A DNA stretch of 64,000 bases. Source: Branchiostoma floridae. Taxonomy: Eukaryota; Chordata; Leptocardii; Amphioxiformes; Branchiostomatidae. The notes below the pieces were generated by a model. That model did no database searches and had not been told where the DNA came from. It saw nothing but the letters and a program-made list of their open reading frames with translations. The DNA lies in contig NC_049995.1 of assembly GCF_000003815.2 (NCBI RefSeq), positions 17,184,376-17,248,375 of the forward strand. Reading direction: 5' to 3'. Of this stretch, positions 1-11,000 are shown in pieces; positions within the stretch are counted from its first letter, which is position 1; each line of letters begins with the position of its first letter. The translations under genes were made by a program, and so were the position numbers.

Positions 1-256
1 ACCTATAGAAGACTTTGCATTCGAGGAGTACATTTTTAACTTAGCCTAAAACTAAGCTAACTTTGACACTGAAATCTGTATGGATGAGACCGTTTTTGAT
101 GGCGACGCTTGCGCCACATATCTTTACCATGCATGTTCAGCGCCGAAGGCCGTGGGGTCCAGATAAATTGTGAAATTTGGACCCTTTGAAACGCCATTTC
201 CTGCATTTTCAGGATATTTTTTTGGTGCTTGACTTCATGGGTATAACGGGTTGCGG

Positions 257-895
257 TGAATTTCTTGGAGGGTCCTGATCAACGTTTCAAAGCCTTAAAC
301 TAGTCAGAAATATCACTTAGTGATGCATCACAACTTACAAGGGTTACAGTGTGCTCTGGTCAGCGTTTGATATCACTAACGTAGTCACAATATGTAGCGA
401 TTACAATAGGCCCTGGTCAGCGTTTGACAGTCCTAAAGTAGTCAGTGTTAGCAGTTACAATAGGCCCTGGTCAGCGTTTGACAGCGTTAAAGTAGTCATA
501 GTTATCAGTGATACATCGCAACATGGAGGGGTTACAGTGGCATCTGTTCAGCGTTTGACAATCCTAAAGTTATGAAGTCAAAGTTACCAGTGAATGCATC
601 CCAACTTGGAGGGGTTACGATGGACCTTGGTCAGCGTTTGACAGCTCTAACGTAGTCAGTAATGCATCACAATGGGTCCTGGTCAGCGTTTGACAGCGTT
701 AACGTAGTCATAGTTATCAGTGATACATCGCAAAATAGTGGGGGTACAGAGGCATGTGTTCAGCGTTTGACAATCCTAAAGTTATAAAGTCAAAGTTACC
801 AGTGAATGCATCCCAACTTGGTGGGGTTACGATGGACCCTGGTCAGTGTTTGACAGCTCTAAAGTAGTCAGTGTTATCTGTGATACATCATGACC
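257..895 (+). repeat. Tandem repeats with CAGCGTTTGACA core, upstream intron
   Basis: Eight to nine copies of a 55-80-bp unit with the core GGTCAGCGTTTGACAG followed by TAAAGTAGTCA. They lie near 357, 412, 467, 547, 632, 687, 757 and 838. The stretch 480-650 is repeated as a block at 695-860, so there is a higher-order period of about 210 bp. No coding is seen; this is presumably intron of the CEMIP-like gene. Confidence 0.85.
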
Positions 896-959
896 TGAGG
901 ACACCACCTCCGGTTCAAGGATTAAGCACCGTAAATCCAGACTACAAACTTCCGGATTG

Positions 960-1345
960 ACAAGGTCATTACCAAGTTCAAGACTACAGATGGCCTGAAT
1001 GGGCGGGTGTGCATCGTGTCAAGTTGAACCGCTTGAGTCATTGGTGGCTATTAGGTTCTAGAAATAATCAAACATAAGGAGTACACAACAGTGGGCTGTA
1101 GTTTCAAAACATTTAGAAGGCTGTCGAACGTTTGACTTCACACTTGAGGTCATTGATGGACACTAGCCTGAAAGGGCGTGTGTGCGTCATGTCAAATTAA
1201 GCCGTCAGGTGACTATCAAGTTTGCCTCTCTTCTAGAATTTAATCAAATATAAGGAGAGTAAATTACATCAGACTGCAGTTTCAAAACATTTTGAAGTCT
1301 GTCAAACGTTTGTATTTTGCACTTGAGGTCATTGATGGACAATTA
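960..1345 (+). repeat. Two-copy ~190-bp direct repeat
   Basis: Two diverged copies, each containing a TCTAGAA-type start, then CAAACATAAGGAG or CAAATATAAGGAG, TTTCAAAACATTT, a CGTTTG block and CACTTGAGGTCATTGATGGAC. Both lie just upstream of the G8 exon. No coding content is seen. Confidence 0.7.
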
Positions 1346-1500
1346 CCGTATTACCATGTACAAGATTTTAGAAGGAAATTCGTTTGATAAGTCTTCAAAT
1401 AATACATGTCTAAGATGAAGGTATTTTAAACGAGAATTACATGCTTATTGTGTGTCTTTTTGGTATTTTGACATCTTTATTCCGTTTTATTCATTCACAG

Positions 1501-2047
1501 GAAAGCTGGTGTTTGCCGACGAAGGAAAGAACATTGTCTTGCGAACGCGGAGCATTCTGGTCCAAGATGGCGGCGAACTCCACATCGGAAGTGAGACATG
1601 TCCCTACCTAAGTGACGTCACGATTTCTCTCTACGGCAAGTCCGACGAGGGGGAGAGTCATCCCCTCTTTGGTAAAAAGTTCTTCGGAGTAAACAAAGAT
1701 GGAGTGGTCGAGATACACGGAAAGCCGAAACTGTCATGGACGCAGCTTACCGCTACGGTCATGTCGGAGGGGCTACCAAAAGGAGGGCATCACTCCGGTG
1801 TTGGGCATCGCGGGATTAACCTTAGAGTATTGGACGAGCTGACGGGAGAGGTGGTGGAGAACTCCTGGTACGATACCTACATCAACATGGAGGATAGTAA
1901 GAAGCTGTCCGCGGCCCTCAACGGGGTGGCTGACGGCAAGATCATCATCATGGCGGTCAGAGACGAGGGTTCGAAAAGTTTGGGTACTGCCGCGAAGAAG
2001 GCCATCAGAAGTCTGGGCAGTAAAGAGATAGACAAGTTGTCGTACAG
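1501..2047 (+). CDS. CEMIP: CEMIP-like exon 1 of the window: G8 domain
   Basis: This 547-nt exon encodes most of the G8 domain. It opens GKLVFADEGKNIVLRTR and contains GGELHIGS, VEIHGKPKLSWT and GHRGINLRV, the landmarks of the family. The acceptor is TTCACAG at 1500 and the donor is CAG|GTTGGT after 2047, leaving two bases of an Arg codon that exon 2 completes with G. Reading continues past the donor to a stop at about 2140, but that extension has no family similarity and is intronic. The first residue needs a G from an upstream exon, so the coding sequence begins outside the window. Confidence 0.93.
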
Positions 2048-5000
2048 GTTGGTATCTCTTCATGTCGGTCAATGGACCGATCCCAAAACCACGCCCCCTT
2101 TTCGATCTTGGTTCTATTTCGAACACCTTCGTCAAAAATAGCAATTTCTGTCCCACGGGGCAGTTTTTGACGGACGTGTTCGAAATAGAATAGGGGGTTC
2201 TGTTTGTTCGATATGGCGTTCGACAGGATCCGTCCATTGCAACAGTTACTACTTTATTTTCTGAAACATATGAAGTATAGTATTTCTGCTCTATTCATCC
2301 ACATAGAGCTCAGATCTGCCAAAGACATTGACAAATTGCAGCTACCTCATTTTATAAAAACATTCTGCTATATTCATTAGCGATGCGAATACCAACTAAA
2401 CAGCTCACAGCTCAGCCAAAGTTTCACCAGAATTGGGAGGCGTAGACTTAACTGTTCCATCTGATCCAAAACGTCTCCAGATTAGGGCAATAAGTTCAAG
2501 TTTAAAGTTATCAAGGAATGAACTTTGCCCCTTTTTTACTTCTCAATGTCCGAACTGTGACTTCTGCCTTTCACGCAATGGATCAAAATGCACTTATTAT
2601 CTCCCTAATGTTAACGATAGACATTCATTTTGCAAAAGTAATAACTTCAAAGTAATAACTTCAAAGTAATAACTTCAAAGTAAGAACTTCAAAGCATGAA
2701 CTTTCCTCGGACATGGTCGGTCGACGTGCTTTACACACGACATGGTTATACCGCTCCTTACGGGGGGGGGGGGGGGAATACCCTTTCGAATAGCTGAATA
2801 CAAGACGGGGATGCGCCAGGTCTCCCGTCCCGGTGAATGATGTTAATCACTGTATATGGCTGATACGAGACAGAGGTTCGTCAAGCCTTCATCCTGGTTA
2901 TTTGTAGTGAATCACGAACTCCCGACAGAAGGATTTGCACCAACGCACACCGCACCATCGCACGCGTGGCGGGTTCTTTAACGTGCCTGGGGCATGGCTC
3001 TCCCCAGACACGGGACCTCCACCGTCCTATCCGAGGGACGGTTCTAGCCAAAGCTGGGTAAAGTGAGGAAAGCGGTGTAAAGTTTCACCTGAGTAAAGTG
3101 AGGAAAGACGTTTGAAGTGGCTTTCCCAAGCGCACAAGATCGGTGGCACGGCAGCCGGATTCGAACCCAAGACCTCTCGGTCACAAGGCAAACACGCTGC
3201 CGCTGCGCTACGCATGTATACGGAAAGGAAACGTCATATTTCACAAACGTGTCCCAGCTTGCAAACTCGTGGAAATTTCTCTTTTGATTCAGCGCATCCA
3301 TTGGTACGACCGCCAGTAAAGACAGATGAACAAAGTCAAGAAAATCTAACTTGGGGACAGATAGCATGATAGTAAAAGGGATATTAATACTCTAGCTTTT
3401 GATCAGGAAGAATTTGTCAGCTTTACTAGCATTCATTTGCCATATGATTTCACTGGCCGACAACGCTCTGGCGTTGGCGTTGATTGTAGTTGTCTGTCGC
3501 TTGATGTAAATCAGGAATTTTCACAAGAGGAATTTTCTTTCAAAACGCTTTGCTGAGTCTGTGAAAAAAATAAGCTATCTTTCTCGGACACGCAACCCAA
3601 GGAAACGTCATATATACGGCAAGAAGTCGTCAGGCCGTTCCAACCTTAAAAAATCGTGGAAATACTGTAAATACAGAAATGTTCGCGGTGGATTTATGTT
3701 CGCGGTTTTCGCGTCTGCCATTTCACCGCGAATTTAAAAGCACCGCGAACATTATTTCCAGGGCATTAAGATACTACAGTGAATGGTGCTACCGCGAAAT
3801 TAAATCTCCGCGAACTTAAATGCATTTACAGTATGCCTTTTGATTCAGTGCTTTGGCAGTAATGACAGATGGGCGAAGTCAAGAAAATCTTTGTTTTGAA
3901 GACTGATAGCATCGTATTATTAGGAAGAATTTGGAATTTCGGCAGAATTTGTCAGCCTTGCTTTCATGTCACCAAGCGTGTTCACTGACAGAGCGAGTTT
4001 TGGCGTTGACTGGAGTTGTCTGTCACTTAAGATAAATCCGCGTTATCACCCAGGGCAAATGAGGAATTTTCTTTCAAAACAATTTGCTGAGTATGTGACA
4101 AATAAGCTACTTAATATCAGACGTGCTTAGTTGACATACGTGTCTTGTCATAACTAACCCCCTTTCGGTGACAGATGTTGTCTAAACGTTTGTTTAATAG
4201 TAAAAACATGTCGATCGTGTTACTTACTGTAGGGACTTGGTTTGTCAGCTGGTTCCTGGTCGTCAGGGGATTAAATAGTCACTGGAAACATCTTACATAG
4301 ACACAAACTGTGACTGTTATTTCACACATCGGTAGATAGATTTTTACTGTACAAATATACAGGTGACAAATTTATATGATATCCAATCCACGTTTGGCGT
4401 TGACTTTTTGAAATTGACCTTTAAAAATCTGTTTCGATGAATTTGGTGAATCATCTTCGAAACTCTTGCCCTGTCTATAACTTACGAAGTTCGCTCCGTT
4501 ATTTAGCGAGAAGTTATATCGTTAGCTATTGTATTTTGTATTGAAACTTTCTGATATGACTAACTAGCCTGCTATCCATCTGTATAATAGCTCCCGAGGC
4601 TCTTCTGTCCTCTCTGGAGAAGAGACTCGGGAGCTATAATCCTATAAAACGCATTTGGGGAGAACAGAAGAGACTCGTATGTCTGATTTTCAGTTCATTC
4701 CATGTTTGCTTTCTATTAGATCAAAGTTATAATTTGTTGTATATGTCACAGTAGAGATCGCGATCTAGTAGAATCGTTGATTCTCCTAGGAGAGATCACG
4801 ATCGGAGTTTCTCCTAGGAGAGATCACGATCGCAATCTGTACTAGTACAAACGACGATANNNNNNNNNNNNNNNNNNNNNNNNNNNNNNNNNNNNNNNNN
4901 NNNNNNNNNNNNNNNNNNNNNNNNNNNNNNNNNNNNNNNNNNNNNNNNNNNNNNNNNNNATTTGTTTTATATGGACTCCAGGAAGACTAGTGATCCATCA

Positions 5001-8000
5001 CCGGAGATCTCAATATACCAGACCAAACCAAACTCGGAAGCTATAACACGGCTGGATACCAGCCTAATGACTAACAGGTGTCACCAAAAACACATGTCAC
5101 TGGAAACATCTAACATAAACAGAAACTGTGACTGTTATTTTACACATCGTAGATAGATTTTTACTAATACAAATATTCAGGTGACAAGTTTCTATGATAT
5201 ACCCTCCACATTTTTGGGATGACTTTGTGAAAATGATTGTCTCTTTTAAACTGTTTTGATAATTGGTGTGAATCATCTTCATCTTCCTGTCTATACCTTA
5301 CGACTTTCGCTTAATTTTATTGCGAGAGGTTAAGAGGTTAGCTTTGCATTTTCTGATATAAAGAAAAGAGACCCGGGACCTATCATACGTATTTGCAGAG
5401 AGGACAGAAGAGACTTGGGAGCCATAACACGGCTGGATACCAGCCTAATGGCTAATAGGTAACACCAAAAACACATGTACAGACACATGTAAGCCTTCAG
5501 AGGTTCTCTGCTATCCATGTTATGAAGTCAAACCAGGACAAGCCAAACACACGTGACTTCTCACAACATGTCATCCGTCCAATGTCAACACCCAACCACT
5601 TATCTACTTGACCTTTTGACCTTGACCCTGTTTCGCAGGGAACCATGGGTATTCCTGGGTGTCAAGGGCAACACGAGTGCTGCTATGGAGAAAAGACTGT
5701 CTTACAAAGGTAATACGGACACTTTCTTTGTTATTTTAGAGTATTTTGAGCTGCACATTTTTGTAAGTACATTCTGATTTTCTTTTCCACACAAAAAAAA
5801 TAAAATTCGATTTTTCTTCCCAGACGCACACCGTACGGGAACTGCAGGAGTATCCCGGATGTTCACCACGCCCTTTGGAGCATCTTTCAAGATAGAAGCA
5901 ACAAGTTCCTGGTCAAAAGGTCTGGTTGCATTTCATAGGTTAACGCACTAAGATAAAGGCTGTTACATGTAAAGAAGCTCATGAATGCATTGTTAGCCAT
6001 CATCAACTTTGTGATCCTTTATTTAACGTATTGTACATCATCCTCGAAACCAGACCATAATGGCATGGCTGGCGTTGCCGTTTCATAAGCCATTCCTTCC
6101 CTTCAACCTTCCCTCCTTTCCTTTCTTTTCCTCCATAATTCCTTCTTTCATTCCTTCCTTCTCTCCCTTCTTCCTTCCTTTCTTGCTTCTAACCCTTCCT
6201 TCCTTCGTCCTCCCACCATTGGTTCCTTTCGTCCTCCTAACCTTGGTTTTGTTCCTCCCTTCCACCCTTCCTTGCTTTCTTCCTTCTTTCATTCCATCCT
6301 TCCTTCCTTCCTCGACCTTCCATCCTACCTTCCCTCATACGTACATTCATGGAATATTCTATCTGTCTACAACAATACATTTTGATAACTCTTCTCTAAA
6401 ACTTCCAGGAAAGTCAGACTTCCACATCTCGGTCACCGGAAAGGTAGCCGACTACGTCATCAACCTGAACGATGACGTCACTTCCTGGCAGCCCGGGGAT
6501 CGGATCGTACTGGCCAGTACAGATTACTCCATGGAGCAGGCGGAGGAGTTTGAGTTGCTTCCGTGTCCGGAGTGCTCCAAATACCAGGTCAAGATCAACG
6601 GTAAGCACTATGGCTGACTTGGGAGGTTAAGATAAGTTACTTCTGGTAACATGAGTGCAGTACCACATTGTCCACGTCTGTCCCACAGTAAATTTTTAAA
6701 GAATCTGTGATCCTACTACGTAGAGATCCAGATTCGGGTTTCTATGGACAGAAAATCTGATCTGTCTCGCTACTGGTAAAATTGTCATTTTGCCGGATCC
6801 CAATCTCTACCCCAATTTTTTAGCTCCTTGCTCTACCCTAACATTTATACAACAATACCCCACAATAGACAAGTCAGGTTTGATTAAAAAAAAGCACTTT
6901 TATCCTGTACTAGGGAAGCAGACTGAGACTATGGTCTCGCTCTCTTTGAGTAGAATCGCCGATTTTGCCAGATGTAAATCTCATCTCCAACATGTATAGT
7001 TACTCTAGAATAGTCCGGTCTGTTTAATGCACTTCTATCCCGCGCTAGGAAAGCCGAAGTACATGCACTTCGGTGAGATCTCAGACGGAGTGGACCTGAG
7101 GGGTGAGGTCGGACTGCTGTCCAGAAACATCAAGATCCAGGGCGAGGTCGAGAGTCGTTGCTATGGAGACAACTTCTGCCAGTTCTTCGATTACGACACC
7201 TTTGGTGGCCATTTCAAGGTGGGTGAACTCTGACTTCGAAGGAGTCATTTTCGTAACTGCCAATACCTTTTTCAAACATGAAATCGGAGATCAGCTACCT
7301 CCGTGATAAAGAGTGTCTGTAAATCTCTTCAATACCAAATCTTAAACAAATCCCTCGTAAGGATCATGACTTATATAGGTGTAAACCCTCTAACACAACC
7401 CAAAATAGTAACCCCCCCCCCCCTCTCAGTTGACCCTCGTCCCCGAGGTAATAACAGTATAACATTTCTAGGATAACAATATTCCTTGTTAGTAATCAGG
7501 ATCTATATAAAGACAACAGTCCACGTTTTCTTGACCGCCGGTCCCTTTCCTCAGGACAATACTGACTGGGTCTGGTTGGTACTGCAGCCAAGTGTAGCCT
7601 CTTAAAAATAGACCACAAACATAAAGTATTGTCATCTTTGCAGTCCCAAGCGTGAAGTATTGTCACCTTTCTTGCAGGTACTCGGAGGTTTTGACTTGAT
7701 GTCACTAAATACCCTGCTATTGGATACAGTGGATAAAGGTTACCCCAAGGATAAAGGTTGTCATCTGACGTTAACATTCCTTGCAGGTGCTGGGAGGTTT
7801 TAAGAGCGTGCACCTGTCGGGGGTAGAGTTCAACCACATGGGTCAGCAGATCCTGGGCAGCTATCCGGTACACTTCCACCTAGGGGTGACCTATATCCGG
7901 TACACTTCCACCGTGGGGTAACCTATATCCGTTACCATCTCTTGCAGGTGCTGGGAGGGTTTAAGAGTGTGCACCTGTCCGGAGCAGAGTTCACACACAT

Positions 8001-11000
8001 GGGTCAACTTCCACCGCGGGGTAACCTATATCCGGCACACTTCCACCGTGGGGTGACCTATATCCGGTACACTTCCACCGTGGGGTAACCTATATCCGTT
8101 ACCATCTCTTACAGGTGCTGGGAGGGTTTAAGAGTGTGCACCTGTCCGGGGCAGAGTTCGCCCACATGGGTCAGCAGATACTGAACCGTTATCCGGTACA
8201 CTTCCACCGCAGGGTAACCTATATCCGGTACACTTCCACCGTGGGGTAACCTATATCCGTTGCCATTTCTTGCAGGTGCTCGGAGGGTTTAAGAGCGTAC
8301 ACCTGTCGGGAGCAGAGTTCACACACATGGGTCAGCAGATAATGGGCAGGTATCCGGTACACTTCCACCGCGGGGTAACCTATATCCGCTACACTTCCAC
8401 CGTGGGGTGACCTATATCCGGTACACTTCCTCCGCGGGTTAACCTATATCCGGTACACTTCCACCGTCGGGTGACCTATATCCGGTACACTTCCACCGCG
8501 GGTTAACCTATATCCGGTACACTTCCACCGTGGGGTGACCTATATCCGTTACCATCTCTTACAGGTGCTGGGAGGGTTTAAGAGCGTGCACCTGTCCGGA
8601 GCAGAGTTCGCCCACATGGGTCAGCAGATACTGAACCGTTATCCGGTACACTTCCACCGCAGGGTAACCTATATCCGGTACACTTCCACCGTGGGGTAAC
8701 ATATATCCGTTACCATCTCTTACAGGTGCTCGGAGGGTTTAAGAGCGTGCACCTGTCGGGAGCAGAGTTCTTACGCATGGGTCAGCAGATAATGGGTCGG
8801 TATCCCGTACACTTCCACCTGGCTGGTGACGTAGACGAGAGAGGCGGTTACGTCACACCGACCTACGTCAGAGACCTGTCCATCCACCATTGCTTCTCTC
8901 GATGCGTCACGATTCACGCGACCAATGGGCTGCTGGTAAGGTGTCATGTCAGATGACAGCAAAAGTCAGCTTACTAAATGAATATAAAGAGTGAAAGATG
9001 TCACTCAAAACTTCCGGAAATAATCCCCGTACCATCCATTAAGACCTAAAGTCGGATTTGTTTTTAGATATTGTTTACCTCGTTGTCTTAACTTTATAAA
9101 ATTGTCAGCAATAAACATTTGCAAAAATGATGATAAATCTACTACAAATTCGCGCCCGAAGACAAATTCGACATACCACGAACCAATGTCAATGTGGTTT
9201 GTTTAGCTAATTTTTTACAGGCTAAACAGAAGCCTCAGTTTTTCTACAATAAAGTGTTTATAGAGTTTTTCGTTTATATGGGAGTAATAAGAAGTTGTTC
9301 CAACACAGCTGTTAATATGAATAAATTAAGGTTCAAACAAACAAAATATTTTCCTCCAAGGTACAAGACACCGTAGGCTACGACACCTTAGGTCACTGCT
9401 TCTATCTCGAGGACGGCATCGAAGAGCGGAATCGGCTGGTGCACAATCTGGGGCTAGTTACCCGACCCGGCACCCTTCTGCCTACGGACCGGGATGGCGT
9501 CATGTGCAGGGACATCAGGACTGGGGTGTTCGGGGACTACATACCGCTGGGGAGCGACTGCAAGTAAGGCCCAGTTTACACTTGTCATTTTAACTGTAGT
9601 ACGACACAGCGTAGTCTACCACTGTAGTAGCCTACGGACCGGGATGGCGTCATGTGCCGGGACATCAGGACTGGGGTGTTCGGGGACTACATACCGCTGG
9701 GCAGCGACTGCAAGTAAGGACAAGATTTGTAGATACACGTTATGTGGTGTTACTGTAGGGTAAAACCCAGAGGTCCTGCGCACGGACCGGGATGGCATCA
9801 TGTGCCGGGACATCAGGACTGGGGTGTTCGGGGACTACATACCGCTGGGGAGCGACTGCAAGTAAGGCCCAGTTTACACTTTTTATTTCAACTGCATACG
9901 TAGTACTGCACAGCGTAGTCTACCCCTGTAGTAGCCTACGGACCGGGACCCCGTCATGTGTCCGAACATCAGGACTGGGGTCTTCGGGGACTACATACCG
10001 CTGGGCAGCGATTGCAAGTAAGGACAAGATTTGTAGATACACGTTATGTGATGTTACTGTAGGGTAAAACCCAGAGGTCCTGCGGACGGACCGGGATCCC
10101 GTCATTTGTCATAGCGACTGCAAGTAAGGACAAGATCTGTAGTTACTAGGGCTGGGTATCGGTACAGCGTACCGGTACAAAACCGGTTTTTCTTATTGGA
10201 CCGGTCCAGAAAAACCGGACCTGAAAAAATTAGGTGGACCTGATGTTGGACCGATTAGAAAATTAACATATTATTTGATCAGGCATTCACACGTTTTGGC
10301 GCTTGCAGTTGGAAGAAAATGACAAGAGTGAAGTAGAGTAGAGTTTATAGTAATTTCTACCAAGTTTGACAGTCAATCGTACAGGTGCAGTTAGCGTTGT
10401 AGGATTTTAAAACGCCAGTGTAAGTCTAATACTCCACCAAACAGATTTATTTGTGGTGAAATGGACCATTGATATGAGTCAAAATGAATCAGGTCCAGGT
10501 TCGGACCTGGACCTGATCCTCTGGACCTGAACCGGACCTGGACCTGAATTTTCTGTACCGGTACCCAGCCCTAGTAGTTACTGTAGTAGTTTTAGTAATG
10601 GATACCTGGCATTGGTTGGGAAGGTAAAAGGAAGCTGAAGGAATAACAACCTTCTGTCCTACTTCCTCAAAAGGCTGTGAAGCTATCTTAACCTTTTACC
10701 TTAAGTTAATAAAATCATCCTGGTCTATACCAGATTCCATAGGCTATTCGTGGCTTCCTTCCTATAGTTCGTGAAACGTTCACAGTCTAACTGATTCCGT
10801 GCTTACTCCACAGCGCCGTGTCGACATTCTGGATCTCCCACCCCAACAACGACCTCGTCAACAATTCCGCGGCAGGGTCAATGGTAAGGTATTATCATAA
10901 AGATTATAACTGCCAGTAATAAAACTTTCTTTTTGCGACATGACACGTTTTTTTAAAGTTCGTGATCATCTTGTTATTGACGTTCTAAAGATTTCATACG

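Larger units (their letters stand above)
2048..5638 (+). other. Long intron between CEMIP-like exons 1 and 2
   Basis: A 3.6-kb intron without a supported gene. It holds short tandem TAATAACTTCAAAG units (about 2637-2695), a poly-G run near 2761, a minus-strand SINE (about 2940-3225), a palindromic MITE (3663-3834), the first assembly gap, and a duplicated block: 4282-4395 resembles 5098-5215, and 4570-4690 resembles 5355-5460. The block suggests a local duplication of roughly 0.8 kb spanning the gap. Confidence 0.75.

Noticed and set aside
351-575. Open frame with repeated RPWSAFDS units
   Set aside because: It is a translation of the tandem CAGCGTTTGACA repeat; no start context, no splice support.
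1773-2237. Minus-strand 154-aa open frame
   Set aside because: Antisense to the G8 exon of the CEMIP-like gene; a codon-bias shadow.
6060-6617. 185-aa frame starting in the TTCC tract
   Set aside because: Only the part after the acceptor at 6408 has CEMIP similarity; the rest translates a microsatellite.
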